DNA of 64,000 nt, from NCBI GenBank assembly GCA_026182355.1, contig JAPFBL010000068.1, positions 6,389,001 to 6,453,000 on the forward strand, written 5' to 3'. Source of the DNA: Hermatobates lingyangjiaoensis (lineage: Eukaryota; Arthropoda; Insecta; Hemiptera; Hermatobatidae). Below, in pieces: positions 23,822 through 35,461 of the stretch. The stretch's first letter is position 1. The number at the start of each line of letters is the position of its first letter. The notes under the pieces were generated by a model. It was given only the letters and a program-made list of their open reading frames with translations, made no database searches and was not told where the DNA came from. A program made the position numbers and the translations under genes.

Positions 23822-24865
23822 TTCATATTGATTAAAAAATAGAAACTTCAATGATCAACTATATGTATGAAATCTTTTCTGGGAAAACATACAATAAATG
23901 TTAGAATTAGTATCCCATTAACTATATACAATAAATGAATGAGTAAAAGATATTAGATTCTAAGATTTATTATTTGAATGGGAACCATGGTGGAAGTTTT
24001 TTTGACAAACCATTACAAGCCTAATGGTTTTGTTAATAGAAAGCAAAAGAAATAGCTTGCTGATGAAAGTAAAGTGACAATGTTTATTGTTCAGTTACTG
24101 AGAAAAAACATAGAAACATGTAGAATTTTTTGTTTTTCAATGACTCTATCATATGTGACTTTTATATTATACTTCAATGCAATGCCAATTTCTTTTTTGT
24201 TTTAAAAATAAAATTTTGCTCGAACAATGGGAGGGTATTACACTGATGTTTTTAGATTTGGTAATAAATAAATGATAGTACTACGATAGCAGTATTATAT
24301 TGTAATGACTATTATTTATTGACAATATATTTTATAATTATTAATGAGATGTGTGTAATAGAAACAAATTGCATTTGTATGTTGCACACCTTTATGGAAA
24401 GTGGGAGTTTGCATCAAGAGAAGTCATAAGTAATAGGCTTTGTGTACAGAGACGGGCCGAGGAGAGCGCAGGTATATGGGAGAAAGTGATATTACTGGTT
24501 AGTCCGTGTGATGTGGTACGGAACGTTGCCTCACGACATGCCCTTGTTCCAGACAGCTTGAGACCGCCAGAGCCAACAACCTCGCACACTTCTCTTCCGA
24601 CGCTCTCATTCTTATGTTTCTTCTCAGTAATGAACAATAAACATTGTCACTTTACTTTCATCAGCAAGCTATTTCTTTTGCTTTCTATTAACAAAACCAC
24701 TAGGCTTCTAATGGTTCGTCACAAAAACTTCCACCATGGTTCCCACTCAAATAATAAATCTTAGAATCTAATATCTTTTACTCATTCATTTATTGTATGT
24801 TTTCGCAGAAAAGATTTAATACATATAGCTGATCATTGCAGTCTCTATTTTTTAATCAATATGAA
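23822..24865. mobile_element. Foldback element with long inverted arms around a GC-richer core
   Basis: The left arm at about 23,822-24,115 and the right arm at about 24,611-24,865 are inverted copies. Shared blocks include CTTCCACCATGGTTCCCA, CACTTTACTTTCATCAGCAA, and AATAATAAATCTTAGAATCT. The right arm lacks about 32 bp present in the left. The 495-bp spacer is less AT-rich at 24,450-24,600 and open on both strands, but I recognise no protein in it. It may be a foldback transposon or an inverted pair of solo terminal repeats carrying a captured segment. Confidence 0.6.
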
Positions 24866-24870
24866 TTATT

Positions 24871-24935
24871 AAATGAATGGTTTTCATTAAATAATTTTTT
24901 TAATGAAAGAATTATTTCATGAAAACCATTCATTT
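24871..24935. repeat. Near-perfect hairpin, 26-bp arms
   Basis: AAATGAATGGTTTTCATTAA and its inverse face each other around a 13-bp loop just outside the foldback element. Confidence 0.75.
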
Positions 24936-25388
24936 AAAATTACGTATTGGGAAATAATAACGTGTTGGGTTATACTTAAGTATTTCATTCTCTAGAGTAT
25001 AGGAGAGAATGACATTCTGTCAAAGGAGTGAGGCTTGGTTCTAGAGGAATATAATGAATTATGTACAGTTATAGTGAACGTATGATGTCTGTAAATACTT
25101 AGTTCCGAAATTAACTGTACTCCTCTAAGTAACTATAAATTAGTCAGTCTAAATAACTAAGCTCTTTTTTAGACTTTATGTCAGGAGAGAGTATTCTAAA
25201 CAACTATGTCCAAAATGATAAGTAATGCGTCGGATGATTAAATAAAACATGATCAACATCTTTGACAATACAACAAATTCTCTTCATAAACAATAGAAAA
25301 AAAAACATCATTAGATAAAGCAGTTGAACATTTGAGGCAATACTTGATTTTAAATAAGAAGGTTGAACAACTTTTTCTACAACTATAT

Positions 25389-26564
25389 AAATAGAAGAAA
25401 GGTTTTGTCTGTACATTGCTTAGAACTGACTTATTTTGTTATATTTACGTTTCATACATTAGAGAAACCCAATACACCCTTAGAAAAATTTCTGTCTGCC
25501 GGATTAACGAGTTGTCGGTTTGTCCGCAAAATTCTGTCACAAGTAAACTCAGTCACCATAAGACATAGCAAGCTGAAACATTTTCTGAAAGGTTTGTGTA
25601 TGTCTAACTTAAAATCTAATTTTTGAATAGATTGAAAATTCAACTAATGGGCTTTTAAGCTGTCTTTAGCTAACTTCTCAGATATGTTCATTATGAAAAT
25701 ATACAGATATAGCAACTAGGTATTGTTAGTTTATTTCAATTTCATTTGCATTCAAGTTCCCAGTAAGAGATAATTGACAGGTGTTTCTCGAAGTTCAAGA
25801 TCTGCGATCTATTTAGAATAACTGGCTATGTAAACGAGCGATTCTTAACCCCTCCTAATGAACAGGTAGGAAAAATCAACAAACAAGTTCTTACGCTATA
25901 TCAAGCCGAAGAAATACAATTTACAAGTTAGTAAATAAAGTAATTAGTGGTAAAGAAACAGTTCATTATCAAACTAAATTTCTTAGTTTGATATTGGTTA
26001 GGAAATTTCTGCTCCTGGACTGCCTGCTCATGAGCAACGAGCACGACAAAAAATGTGTAACGAGACACGACTCCAAATTCGTGCGTTGCAGAGATACGAC
26101 ATAGAGGATGATATTATGACTGGGTGTGGTCCTGGGGAGTCAGTGTTTATACAAAGCAGAACATTGATACCTAGCAACTGTCCCTTCCAATTCAAACGGT
26201 TGCACTTTCCCGTCAGCGTCTATTTCGAAATGACGGTAAATAAGTCGCAAGGCCAAACTCTGTCCACAGCAGGAATTGAAGTGAGTGAGACAGTGTTTCT
26301 CACATGGATAGCTGTATGTTGCTTACTCAAGAGTCAGAGGTTCCAACTCTCTGTTCTTCCAAATAGCTAAAGGACAGACAGCTAATGTGATGTATATAGA
26401 AACACTCACTTAACTGGATGTTAATAAATATATTTTTTCCTATTGTATAATTTTTCCAATACTATTTTGAATTTTTTTTCTATGACTATTTGAAATACTA
26501 GGTATCATATCTGAATTTTTGTAAAAGACCCATAAATGACATATTTAAAATACCTGTCTTCTAG
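25389..26564 (+). mobile_element. Decayed Helitron, copy 1 (PIF1-like helicase C-terminus)
   Basis: From about 25,860 broken plus-strand frames encode the end of a Helitron-type PIF1 helicase: a segment like INKQVLTLYQAEE, a decayed LDCLLMS-like stretch, then CPFQFKRLHFPVSVYFEMTV and NKSQGQTLSTAGIE (helicase motif with SQGQT). The final ANVMYIETLT segment at about 26,370-26,410 is in a shifted frame. About 470 bp of noncoding sequence before it is shared with 31,976-33,154. A CTAG followed by T at 26,561-26,564 could be the 3' terminus. Confidence 0.75.
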
Positions 26565-26877
26565 TTTAAAATAACATTATGCATATTTAATTTTTTCTGT
26601 TTCAATGTTATTCGACAGCAGGTTAACATTAAACTTATTATTAAAATGCACAATATTTTAAAAAAGAAATTAATTATTGTTATTGAATTTCAAAAAAGAA
26701 ACGTATACCACATAAAGAAGAAAACCAATACTCTGTAATGCGTCTGTGCCGGCTACTACAGTATAAATGTTCATGGTATTTACTTGTTAATATAAGTACT
26801 TTCCTGTTTATTAGTTAGGTTGATAGTTTTGTCCTCAATGGTATGCTAATTAAATATAATAATCTCATTATTTATTG

Positions 26878-26935
26878 CATATATATATATATATATTATA
26901 TATATATATAATATATATATATATATGTAAATATA
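26878..26935. repeat. (TA)n microsatellite
   Basis: An imperfect TA run next to the 5' side of the PLE at 26,987. Confidence 0.9.
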
Positions 26936-27690
26936 AGACTATATATTTATATATAAATATTTATATTTATAAATATAAATATAAGACAGAATGGAGGAAC
27001 TAATAAAACCCAAATAAACCCAAATATAGGCACCATTCACAAGAACTTTTACAAAAATCAAATATATTCGGAACAGAATAAGGTAAATAAAAGAATTTTA
27101 AAAACCATCTTCAAAAACAATACCTCATGCACTAACTCACAAGATAAACTGAACATCATAGTTTACTACAAAAGCTCCACGACATACAACCTCATCATGA
27201 AGAACCAGGAAAAAGAATAGACCAACTTCAGAAAACCAATCTTGTGTATGAGTATACATGCCCTATTGGAAACTGTGAAGTCCAAAAACACTCGTACATA
27301 GGAATGACTTCCACCACCCTGTCTTGTCATCTAACCATGCACCTTGGAGTGGGAGCAATACGAGAACACATAACCAAAATGCACAACTAACAACTCACAA
27401 GGAAGATGTTAATAGAAAACACCATAGTGCTCAAACAAGAGCAAGATCAGAGGAGGCTGCAAATAATTGAAGCACTTCTGATTCTGGAAAACAAACCAGA
27501 ATTAAACCAACAGCATACAGGGAACACACGGAAACTAAAACTACTAGGAAGAACAACCCACGCATCATAATTTGTTTTTTAATTTTTCACAATAATTTTT
27601 ATAATTTTTGAAACCATACTGTAACCAAACTTAACTTTAGTGTAATTTTTCCTTTCTATTATGCTTACATACCTGTTTGGTAGATAACTA

Positions 27691-27745
27691 TATCAGAACA
27701 TTCTGAAGATGGTCGAAGACAACCGAAACATGTTAATAATTTAGG
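27691..27745 (+). ncRNA. Hammerhead-like core after PLE endonuclease
   Basis: ATT (27,700-27,702), CTGAAGA (27,703-27,709), a GGT/ACC stem II, GAAA (27,725-27,728) and the palindrome ACATGT (27,728-27,733) as stem III. Then comes T as the cleavage position and AAT pairing with the first ATT. A T sits unpaired between the core and stem II. PLEs are known to carry hammerhead motifs at this position. Confidence 0.4.
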
Positions 27746-27797
27746 TTTTTTAATTCATCTGTTACATTTAGAATAGTACAACTTATAATAAATAGTG

Positions 27798-27971
27798 ATG
27801 TCTAACAGTAGCTTTGCTCATATTATACAAGAACTCAACCTTGAAGAAAGAAAATTAGCTAGGAGATTTGAAAAGCTCAATAAGAAAAAGATACGTGAAA
27901 TCAAGTCAATTGATTTTAATACAAGTTGTATAAAAGAAGGTCTCCTTCCTACCGTTACTATATATATATAG
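27798..27971 (+). pseudogene. Short PLE N-terminal frame in the 3' pseudo-LTR
   Basis: A 57-codon frame from ATG has LNLEERKLARRFEKLNKKKI, then FNTSCIKEGLLP, and terminates inside a TA run. The same pattern occurs after the endonuclease at 42,583-42,790 and in the 59-61 kb palindrome. In a complete PLE this frame would lead into RT, so here it is the repeated terminal part. Confidence 0.6.
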
Positions 27972-30900
27972 ACCGGAAATGCAAAATCTGGTCTATGTCC
28001 TCCACGTATGCTATCAGCCGAGTAATGACGTTAATTCAAAAAAATAAATAATGCAAAAATCAAGTCTCCAACATATTAAATCAGCTGACAGTTATGGTAT
28101 CAGTAGGGATCTACCAGGTGAATTTTCTTTTTATCAACAGCCACTTGAACCAAATCAAATCATAAAAAGGCGAAAACAAAACATGCTGTGCTCCAAAGAA
28201 ATGGTTGAAACTAATCCTTGTTAAATACATATAACATCTTGTATCTCAGTTAATAATTTTATTTAAAATTCTAATTATTTACTAAAATAATCTATTGATC
28301 ATCATTATATTGAAGAGAATTGAATTAGATAAGACTGTTTGATGGACAGATACAAGTTAATTATATTTATAATTAAGTAATTATAAATATTATTTTGATA
28401 TAAGCTTACATTTCTATTTTTTTTTCCTATTGTTTGCAACGAAAAATAGAAACACTATATACCGCAAATTTCAATTTCAAGCCAAAAAAATAAAAAAAAT
28501 ACGCATAAAATATGTGAAAAAAGGAATATAATTAATGGGTGTATATAAAAATGTTGTTTAAAATTTTTTGACATTGTTATTATATAATTTTATATTGTTA
28601 TAAATTATAACATTTATTGTTATAAATTATTATATTATATTTTTTATAAAAAAATATTATAAAAAACGTTAATAACAATAAAAAGTAGTGAAAATCACCA
28701 TCATTAGTGAATATAGTGTCATGTCTGTTTTAAACCCAGAGCGTGTTCAGCGAAAATTACGGAAAAGGATTCCAACTTGTTCTAAGTCAGGAAGGCAAAC
28801 AGGTACACACGTGAACAAATTTCAAAGGGTTGTATTTCAAGTTTTGGAGAAAGAGTATTGAGATAAGTCGTAAAGGTAAAAGAAAGTTACTTTACATCCG
28901 GTGTTAGTTGCCATATGGAGAAAAAGATGTACTTGAATGAAATATGTCATAACCTAACAGGTTGAAGTACAGCTTCTGAATATAAATTAATAATTTTTTA
29001 GATAACCGTATAGATAAAAAAAAAATAATAGAAATAACAAGTTCTTAAAGATAAAACAGAACTTTCAAAAAAAAATTTTTTTTTTAAATTATAGTAATTA
29101 GATAGATAAAAACTTGTTTAAGTAAAAATTTGATCAAACAGGAAGACAAGTGAACAAGAAGCTAATTATGTATTCTAATCCGTTACTATTTCATTTCCGG
29201 ACTTTGTCAAACAAACAGTATTATCTAATTTATTTCTCTTCAGCAGGGTCAACATTACAATTACTAGATTATTATTATTATGAACACCACTATAAGATGA
29301 TGTTTTATTTATCTAAACTTTTTCTGTAGCTTGGGTTTTTTGATCAAATATATGATATTCTGATTTTATTTCCTTACGCTGCTATCGTGCTCTAGATCAA
29401 TCTTTCAAGCAAGTGCATAATCTTCAAAGGTGAGCATCCTAGAACTCAAGTTTAATTTATTTACTCAGCAGACCTTCATTAGAATTCAAAACTCTTCCTT
29501 ACTTTACATTCCTCCCAATGTTGGCCAAATTAAATGGTACTTTTTACCATTCAAGATTAGACCATATCCTCAAAGACGTTCTCACAACTTAACTTTTCCT
29601 GACAGATTTGAACAATTAATTATTAAAGCTAAATCTACTAGTACTTTTAAGTATTATTACCATAATATTTGCAAATATAAATAATATAACTCTGTTATAT
29701 ATAATTATAAATATTATATTAATAATATTATTTTAATATTAATTATAAATAATATAACTCTTTATAATTTTTAATTGACTTTTGTGTTATAGCCTTGAAT
29801 TAAAAAAAAATACATAATTTCATAAATATTGAGTGGATGATATCACTTCTTACTTGAACCCATTGCTGCTTTTAAAATGTTTTCAGAACGAACTCTCACA
29901 AGTTTTTTGTACACATAATTTCACTGAAAAAAATTTACCACTTATAATAATTTGTTTTTATTATATAGTTTTTATGAGGTTTTTAACTATTTGAAGCAAC
30001 AATTAAATTCTTACTAAACCCAATGAGAACCCAGTAGTGTATTAACTCACGGAGTTGCCATAATCAATAAATAAAGAGATTGATTATGTGATTATGCTTA
30101 TTTCTTTTCAAAATAATTTAATGAAATTGGCAGTAAATTGGTAAACCGGCAGCAATATTTTAAGCAATTAAAATATAAATTTTTTAGTGTGGTTATCTCT
30201 ATAATATAACCAATATTACAGTTTTACCTGCTCAAAATTATTGCGACCAAGAGACAGGACTGCTGCAGAGGCCAATATTGTTTCTATATTAAGTAATAAA
30301 ATTAAGTTCTGACACAACCTCAATGGAAAAAAATAAGATGATATCCAAAAACAAATAATGTGGAATAAAGCAAACTCCTGCATTCCAATACATTTTAAAA
30401 AATTGTTTAAAAACTATTTTGTTTATACTGGCATCAACAGTATGTGAGCTGTTTTGTAGAAAGCAATATCAATTTTGTCCATTGCAGATAATTTTGTAGA
30501 CACAACCGTGTTTACACATTTTTGGATACATATCCACTCACATCAATGCAGACATCATTGAAAAAACTTCAAAAATTATGCATGGAATCAAAAGATTTTG
30601 AATTTGTCCAAATCTAGAAATATAATGTTTGCTCCGTACTCGCTAAACAGGACGTGCCTATATATCTGATTATCCAATACATGTTACTATCAGAGTATTC
30701 ATTCTGAATTCATAAGTATTAATGCACTCATATGTTTTAGGTTACACGTACAGATATAAACATGCTTTTTTTATTATTCATGCTTTTATATTACTCAATA
30801 AATACTTATAAATGTAAAACAGCTTAGGCAACTGAAAATATATAAGTTTAGTAAATAAATATTAATTTTCTTTAATTTATAGTGTTTTAAACGATACAAA

Positions 30901-31975
30901 GAATCAGTAAAATTTAAATACAAATAATTTTAGGATATTTGGCATTGCTGCAGTAGAGTTGTGAAGTCATTATTTATAAGGTTTAATGAATTCAATGAAG
31001 TATTTAAACAAGCTTAATGCACTTATTCCTAATGCAGATAGTCAGATGATACTGACAAAGTAGTATAATGTCATTAGTACTTCAAATAGATTTAGCTATA
31101 TACTGTTACTTTTCAATGAAAACCACTACTTATTCAGCATATTTTTCTTTTTAATGAAGTTTTGATATATATAGTTTTTCCAAATTGGTTTATTTGTTTT
31201 TATCCTCATTAAATATTATATCATTTTTAGCAGAGGCAATAATTAAAGTAATTGCATTATAATGACTCAGGGGTTATATAAATGTCTCGTTAAGATAACA
31301 GAATATTTAATCTTAATCTGAATACGTAAGCAAGACTAAGGTTGTTGGAGCCGTGACAGTCCAAAGACGGAGTTTCAATAGAAGACTCTCCTGCCTGCTG
31401 ATTTGGTGAGATCAAAGGAATACATTAAGACCTGGTCCTCAACCCCATCTTCTTAGCTCACTACATGTAGACAAATATCATAAACTTCTTTATCATATAT
31501 TATAATAAATTATTTTGGATTGAAAGATTTATATATTTGGGTGTTTACCTATATTTCAGCAAGAGGTTCTTAATAAATGTTGATTTTGACAATTTTGGTA
31601 TATTTCTGTAAACAAAGTGATCGAATAAAATGGGAAAAAGAAACCATATACATACCTTTGCTATTTTAGTAACCATACTTGACAAGTTGATAATGCAGAC
31701 GTTTTAATGAAACTAAAATACATAAAATAAAATAGATATTCTGAAATTTACTCATGATGTTGGTATCAATGTTATTATTAGCTTTTGATAAATAAAGGTA
31801 ATTAAATTAAACAAGAATTTAGTTCAGGAAAACTGTTTAGAAAAACTTCTGATAACATCATAAAACAGATGAAGTTTTTCTAAAAATTATAATTAGTAGG
31901 CTTGTAAAAACAATCGAATAAGATCAAACTAATTATATCATATGGAAGGAAAATCCAGACCCGTATTTATCTAAA
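27972..31975. other. AT-rich stretch without a firm gene
   Basis: The stretch includes AT-only hairpins near 28,560-28,690 and long A and T runs. Apart from one weak exon candidate at 28,721-28,802, no sustained coding signal or recognised element was found. Confidence 0.45.
28721..28802 (+). CDS. Weak candidate first coding exon
   Basis: An ATG begins MSVLNPERVQRKLRKR, then IPTCSKSGRQT, and ends at a possible donor CAG|GTACAC. The segment is less AT-rich than its surroundings and basic in character. No partner exon could be identified, so it may be chance. Confidence 0.2.
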
Positions 31976-33154
31976 TAAATAAAAGAAAGGTTTTGTCTGT
32001 ACATTTCTTAGAACTGACTCATTTGAAGTTTTCTTTACGTTTCACGTAAAGAAGACTGAATCCACACTTACAAAAATTTCTGTCTGTCGGTTTGTCCGTT
32101 AAATTTTGTTACAAGTTAACTCAGCCACTATAAGTCATATCAAGCTGAAACTTTGACAGTAGATTTGTATATTTATAACTTAAAATGTAGGCTCTGAGTC
32201 GATTGGAAATTCAGTGTAGAAGCGATGATATTAACTTTGAAGCTATATTTTGCTAACCTCACAGACGTGTTTATTTTGAAAATATACAGGTATAACAAGT
32301 AGGTATTGTTAGTTGATTGCAATTTCATTTGCATATATGAATATATTGCATATTTGAGCTTATTGGCAAGGTGTTTCCCAGAGTTCAAGATGTACTATCC
32401 ATTCAGAATAAATAGCTTCGTGAACGAGTAATTCTCAAAATTCTCAGACAGGAAAAATCAACAAACAAGTTCTTACGCTATATCAAGCCAAGGAAAGAAC
32501 TTAAAAGTCAATAAATAGAGTGATTAGGGATGAGGTAGCAGTTCATTATCCAACTGAATATCTTGACTCCGTGACTGCTCCTGGACTGCCTGCTCATGAG
32601 TAAAAACTTAAAGTAGGAGCACCAATCATGCTGCGATTTAGTATCAGTAACAAATTTCATGTTACGAAACTTGAGTACCCCAATAATGTGCAACGGTACA
32701 CGACTCTGAGTTTATAGGCGGACATCGTGACTGGTGTCGTGGTACTGGTGGGCGGTGGGGGGGGGGGGGGGGGGTGTCTGTGTGTTTACTAGGCATACCA
32801 CTGATTCTAAGCCACTATCCGTTTCCATTCAAACGATTGCAATGTCCTGTCAGCTCCTGTTTTGCAATAGCGGTAACTAAGTTGCAAGGGAAAACTCTAT
32901 CTACTGTAGGAATTGAAGTGAATGAGACCAAGTTTGCTGTAGTTTGCTTGCCCAAGATTCAGTGTTTCCAACTCTTTGTTGTTCCATGAATCTGAAGGAC
33001 AGACATGGTAATATGGTATACAGAGGAGTTATTTAACACTGTACTAATTATGATATTTTCTACTCATCTGTAATTTCTAATCATATTTTGGAATACCATG
33101 TATCATCTCGAAATTTTTGAATAATTACCCGTCAAAGTTGGGCACGATTGCTAG
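31976..33154 (+). mobile_element. Decayed Helitron, copy 2, with recognisable 3' terminus
   Basis: It is homologous along its length to 25,389-26,564. The plus strand shows LKVGAPIMLR-type and MCNGTRL remnants near 32,610-32,710, then a PFPFKRLQCPVSSCFAIAV segment and a KLQGKTLSTVGIE segment (decayed SQGQT motif). The 3' end has a short hairpin (ACCCGTCAAAGTTGGGCACG), then CTAG at 33,151-33,154 followed by T. This fits the Helitron rule of a terminal hairpin plus CTRR with insertion before T. An 18-G run sits inside at 32,757-32,774. Confidence 0.8.
32757..32774. repeat. Poly-G run (18 G)
   Basis: An uninterrupted run of 18 G within Helitron copy 2, absent from copy 1. It could be a real expansion or a sequencing artefact. 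Confidence 0.85.
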
Positions 33155-33155
33155 T

Positions 33156-35427
33156 CATAAAAAAACAATTTGAATAAAAAAAGGTTATAAACAATGGTAT
33201 TGTAATTGTAATATATGAGTTCCACATTCCAGCGAAACTTTCAGCTCAAAATTCCTTCAATACAGGATTTTGCTATTACTTCCATAATAAAATAGCTCTC
33301 GATGAAACTTATTTCATGGAATATTGAAGAATTCTTATTAAAAAAAAACCTAAAAATTATAGAAAAATGCACTCATGAAAAATATTTTTCTACTTCACAA
33401 GTTTTCTCTTTAAATATCGGCTTCAGAACTTCTCCATTGTTATGAGCTAACAAAATTCTATTGAGACCTAATATTTACTCTTTTCAGATCACGTCTGTAG
33501 TCAACCCAACAGAATATACATTATATCTGTTAAGTAATTAATACTTTTATTTAACTATTTAGTAATTTGGAGGGGTTCACATTAGAAGCTGTATCAGTAC
33601 TATGTTAGTGCAATGAACTCGACTTCAACCACGCTCACAAACGGGATGTCACAAAGATGTTATGTATAATTTTTTATCTTCTATGTCCACGCTTAAACGA
33701 TTTCACTTTAATGCAGTTATTGGACAACGATTTTTTATTTGAGTTATAAAAGAGCTGCACATCTGGGTTGATTCTACATCAACAGTAATATATTTTATTC
33801 TCCCAAAAGTTTACTAAAATAGCCATCTAAACGAGTTTCTGACATGAAACGAGCTTGGGACTGACATCTTTGCACACTTTCCAAGGATGGCTTGCGCAAA
33901 ATTTTCCATCTGTCACATGAATAATCTAGCTCATGGCTAAGATTTAGAAACTCCAGTCTTTCAAACTGAAGAGAAGTAAACGATCTATTACAGCCCAACT
34001 ACTCCGAAGCTATTAAGTGGTCTCACAGTTTAATAGACTGTTACAACTTCTATTGATTTTAGTAAATATCAACTGTTATGAGAAATCGTCAGTTTAATAA
34101 GTAATTTAGAAAAGTTCTTTTTTAGGTTAACTACGAGTATATTTGATTTTGACATACACGCCAATGAAGCTTTGTAAACATCATCTGGTATAAAACTTAT
34201 GTTTTTAAAAGTAAGAATAAACATAATATTTAGATCATGAAATCGGGCGTAATATGAAACACGTGGAATTTAAAATTTTCGTTATAAACACAGTTTTTTT
34301 TATATAAGGTTATGTTTCGTGTACGACATTTTTCAATCGTGACGTATTACCCTCCATCCTGAGAGTTTCAGATAACAGGTGTTGGTAAAAATTCCCTACT
34401 TATTAGTAAATTATTATAGAAAATAATAATAATATCAGATAATGTAGTTCACCTACATTTGGTATATACTAATTAAAAATATCAGCCAGACTTCTATAGG
34501 CTAAAGAATACTAATGGTAAATTTCAAAAGCTTTAGAAATGAAAGAAAGGAAGTCTTGTAATTAAAAAGTTAAGTAATGTATGAAGATAGAAGATATGTG
34601 ATAGAAGGTTATAAACGTTTATTATGTTCAAGCAGAAGTGGTAGATACATTTGAAGCTACCAATCTGATATTGAATTCATCTTTAAAAATCAAATAAATA
34701 ATTAATTATTTAATGAAATAAAGGTACACTTGCTTCCAAGGTCACACATTTATGACGCATAAAAATATCCCATTCTATCATCCGATATAATAATTTACAT
34801 TGTGTCGTTTGGTTAGAAATGTAATCAAATTACAGTAATGTTTAGACACATATCTGTCTCTCTGTTTGTTTATTACCAGTTTTCTTTCTATGTTTTAGAC
34901 AAAGACGTTGTTTATATTTATTCTAAACATACTTGTTTTAGGTTAATTGCAAGTTATCTAATAATATAAAGTCCGCTGGACCGTTTCTTTTAATTGTATA
35001 TATATATATACATTGCATCTGTAATGTATATCTAATCTTTCTAGTATTTTATTATGGATTATAACAATTGTATAAGAAATGTTACTTAAAGAAGTTTAAA
35101 ATGGCATTTCATCAGGAAACTAACTTATGTATTATAAAATATTTCACACACAATGCTGATTAATGATGATCAGAACTGTTTAACAACTCCTTTAAGACTA
35201 CCAAAGCGTGAACGACTTTCTTTGTTAATTTGTCATTTGGATTTGTTCAAGCAATGAACCATGCTTGTTAACAACTTCCTGCTGTTCGTTAATAGTGTCC
35301 CTGAGACAGGTCATATTACGAAAGTGACTGATTGCATTCATGAATATAAAATCAAATTGAAGAACCTCAATTTCATCTTCATTTTAAGTATTCTTATTAT
35401 TTCTCTTATGTGTTACTACTTGTTTTA

Positions 35428-35454
<27 letters not shown>
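33156..35454. other. AT-rich stretch with a shared PLE terminus
   Basis: No gene recognised. At 34,969-35,011 a segment with GTCCGCTGGACCGTTTCTTT leading into TA repeats is nearly identical to the 3' end of the PLE near 48,475, so a solo PLE end is present. Confidence 0.5.

Positions 35455-35461
<7 letters not shown>

Larger units (their letters stand above)
26987..27971 (+). mobile_element. Decayed Penelope-like element: linker, GIY-YIG domain and 3' terminal region
   Basis: Interrupted frames encode the RT-endonuclease linker (RILKTIFKNNTSC and IIVYYKS), then the GIY-YIG domain with LCMSIHALLET/CEVQ-type entry, YIGMTSTTLS and LQIIEALLILENKPELNQ. All are recognisable by comparison with 40,977-41,939. 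Multiple stops make it inactive. It is followed by a hammerhead-like core at 27,700-27,737 and a short N-terminal frame, the arrangement of a Penelope pseudo-LTR at the 3' side. It ends in TA repeats. Confidence 0.8.

Noticed and set aside
24351..24764. 137-codon frame through the foldback core
   Set aside because: It crosses from core into arm, has a competing antisense frame and no known domain.
29430..29684. 84-codon plus-strand frame
   Set aside because: Some less AT-rich sequence, but no recognisable motif and no paired splice sites.
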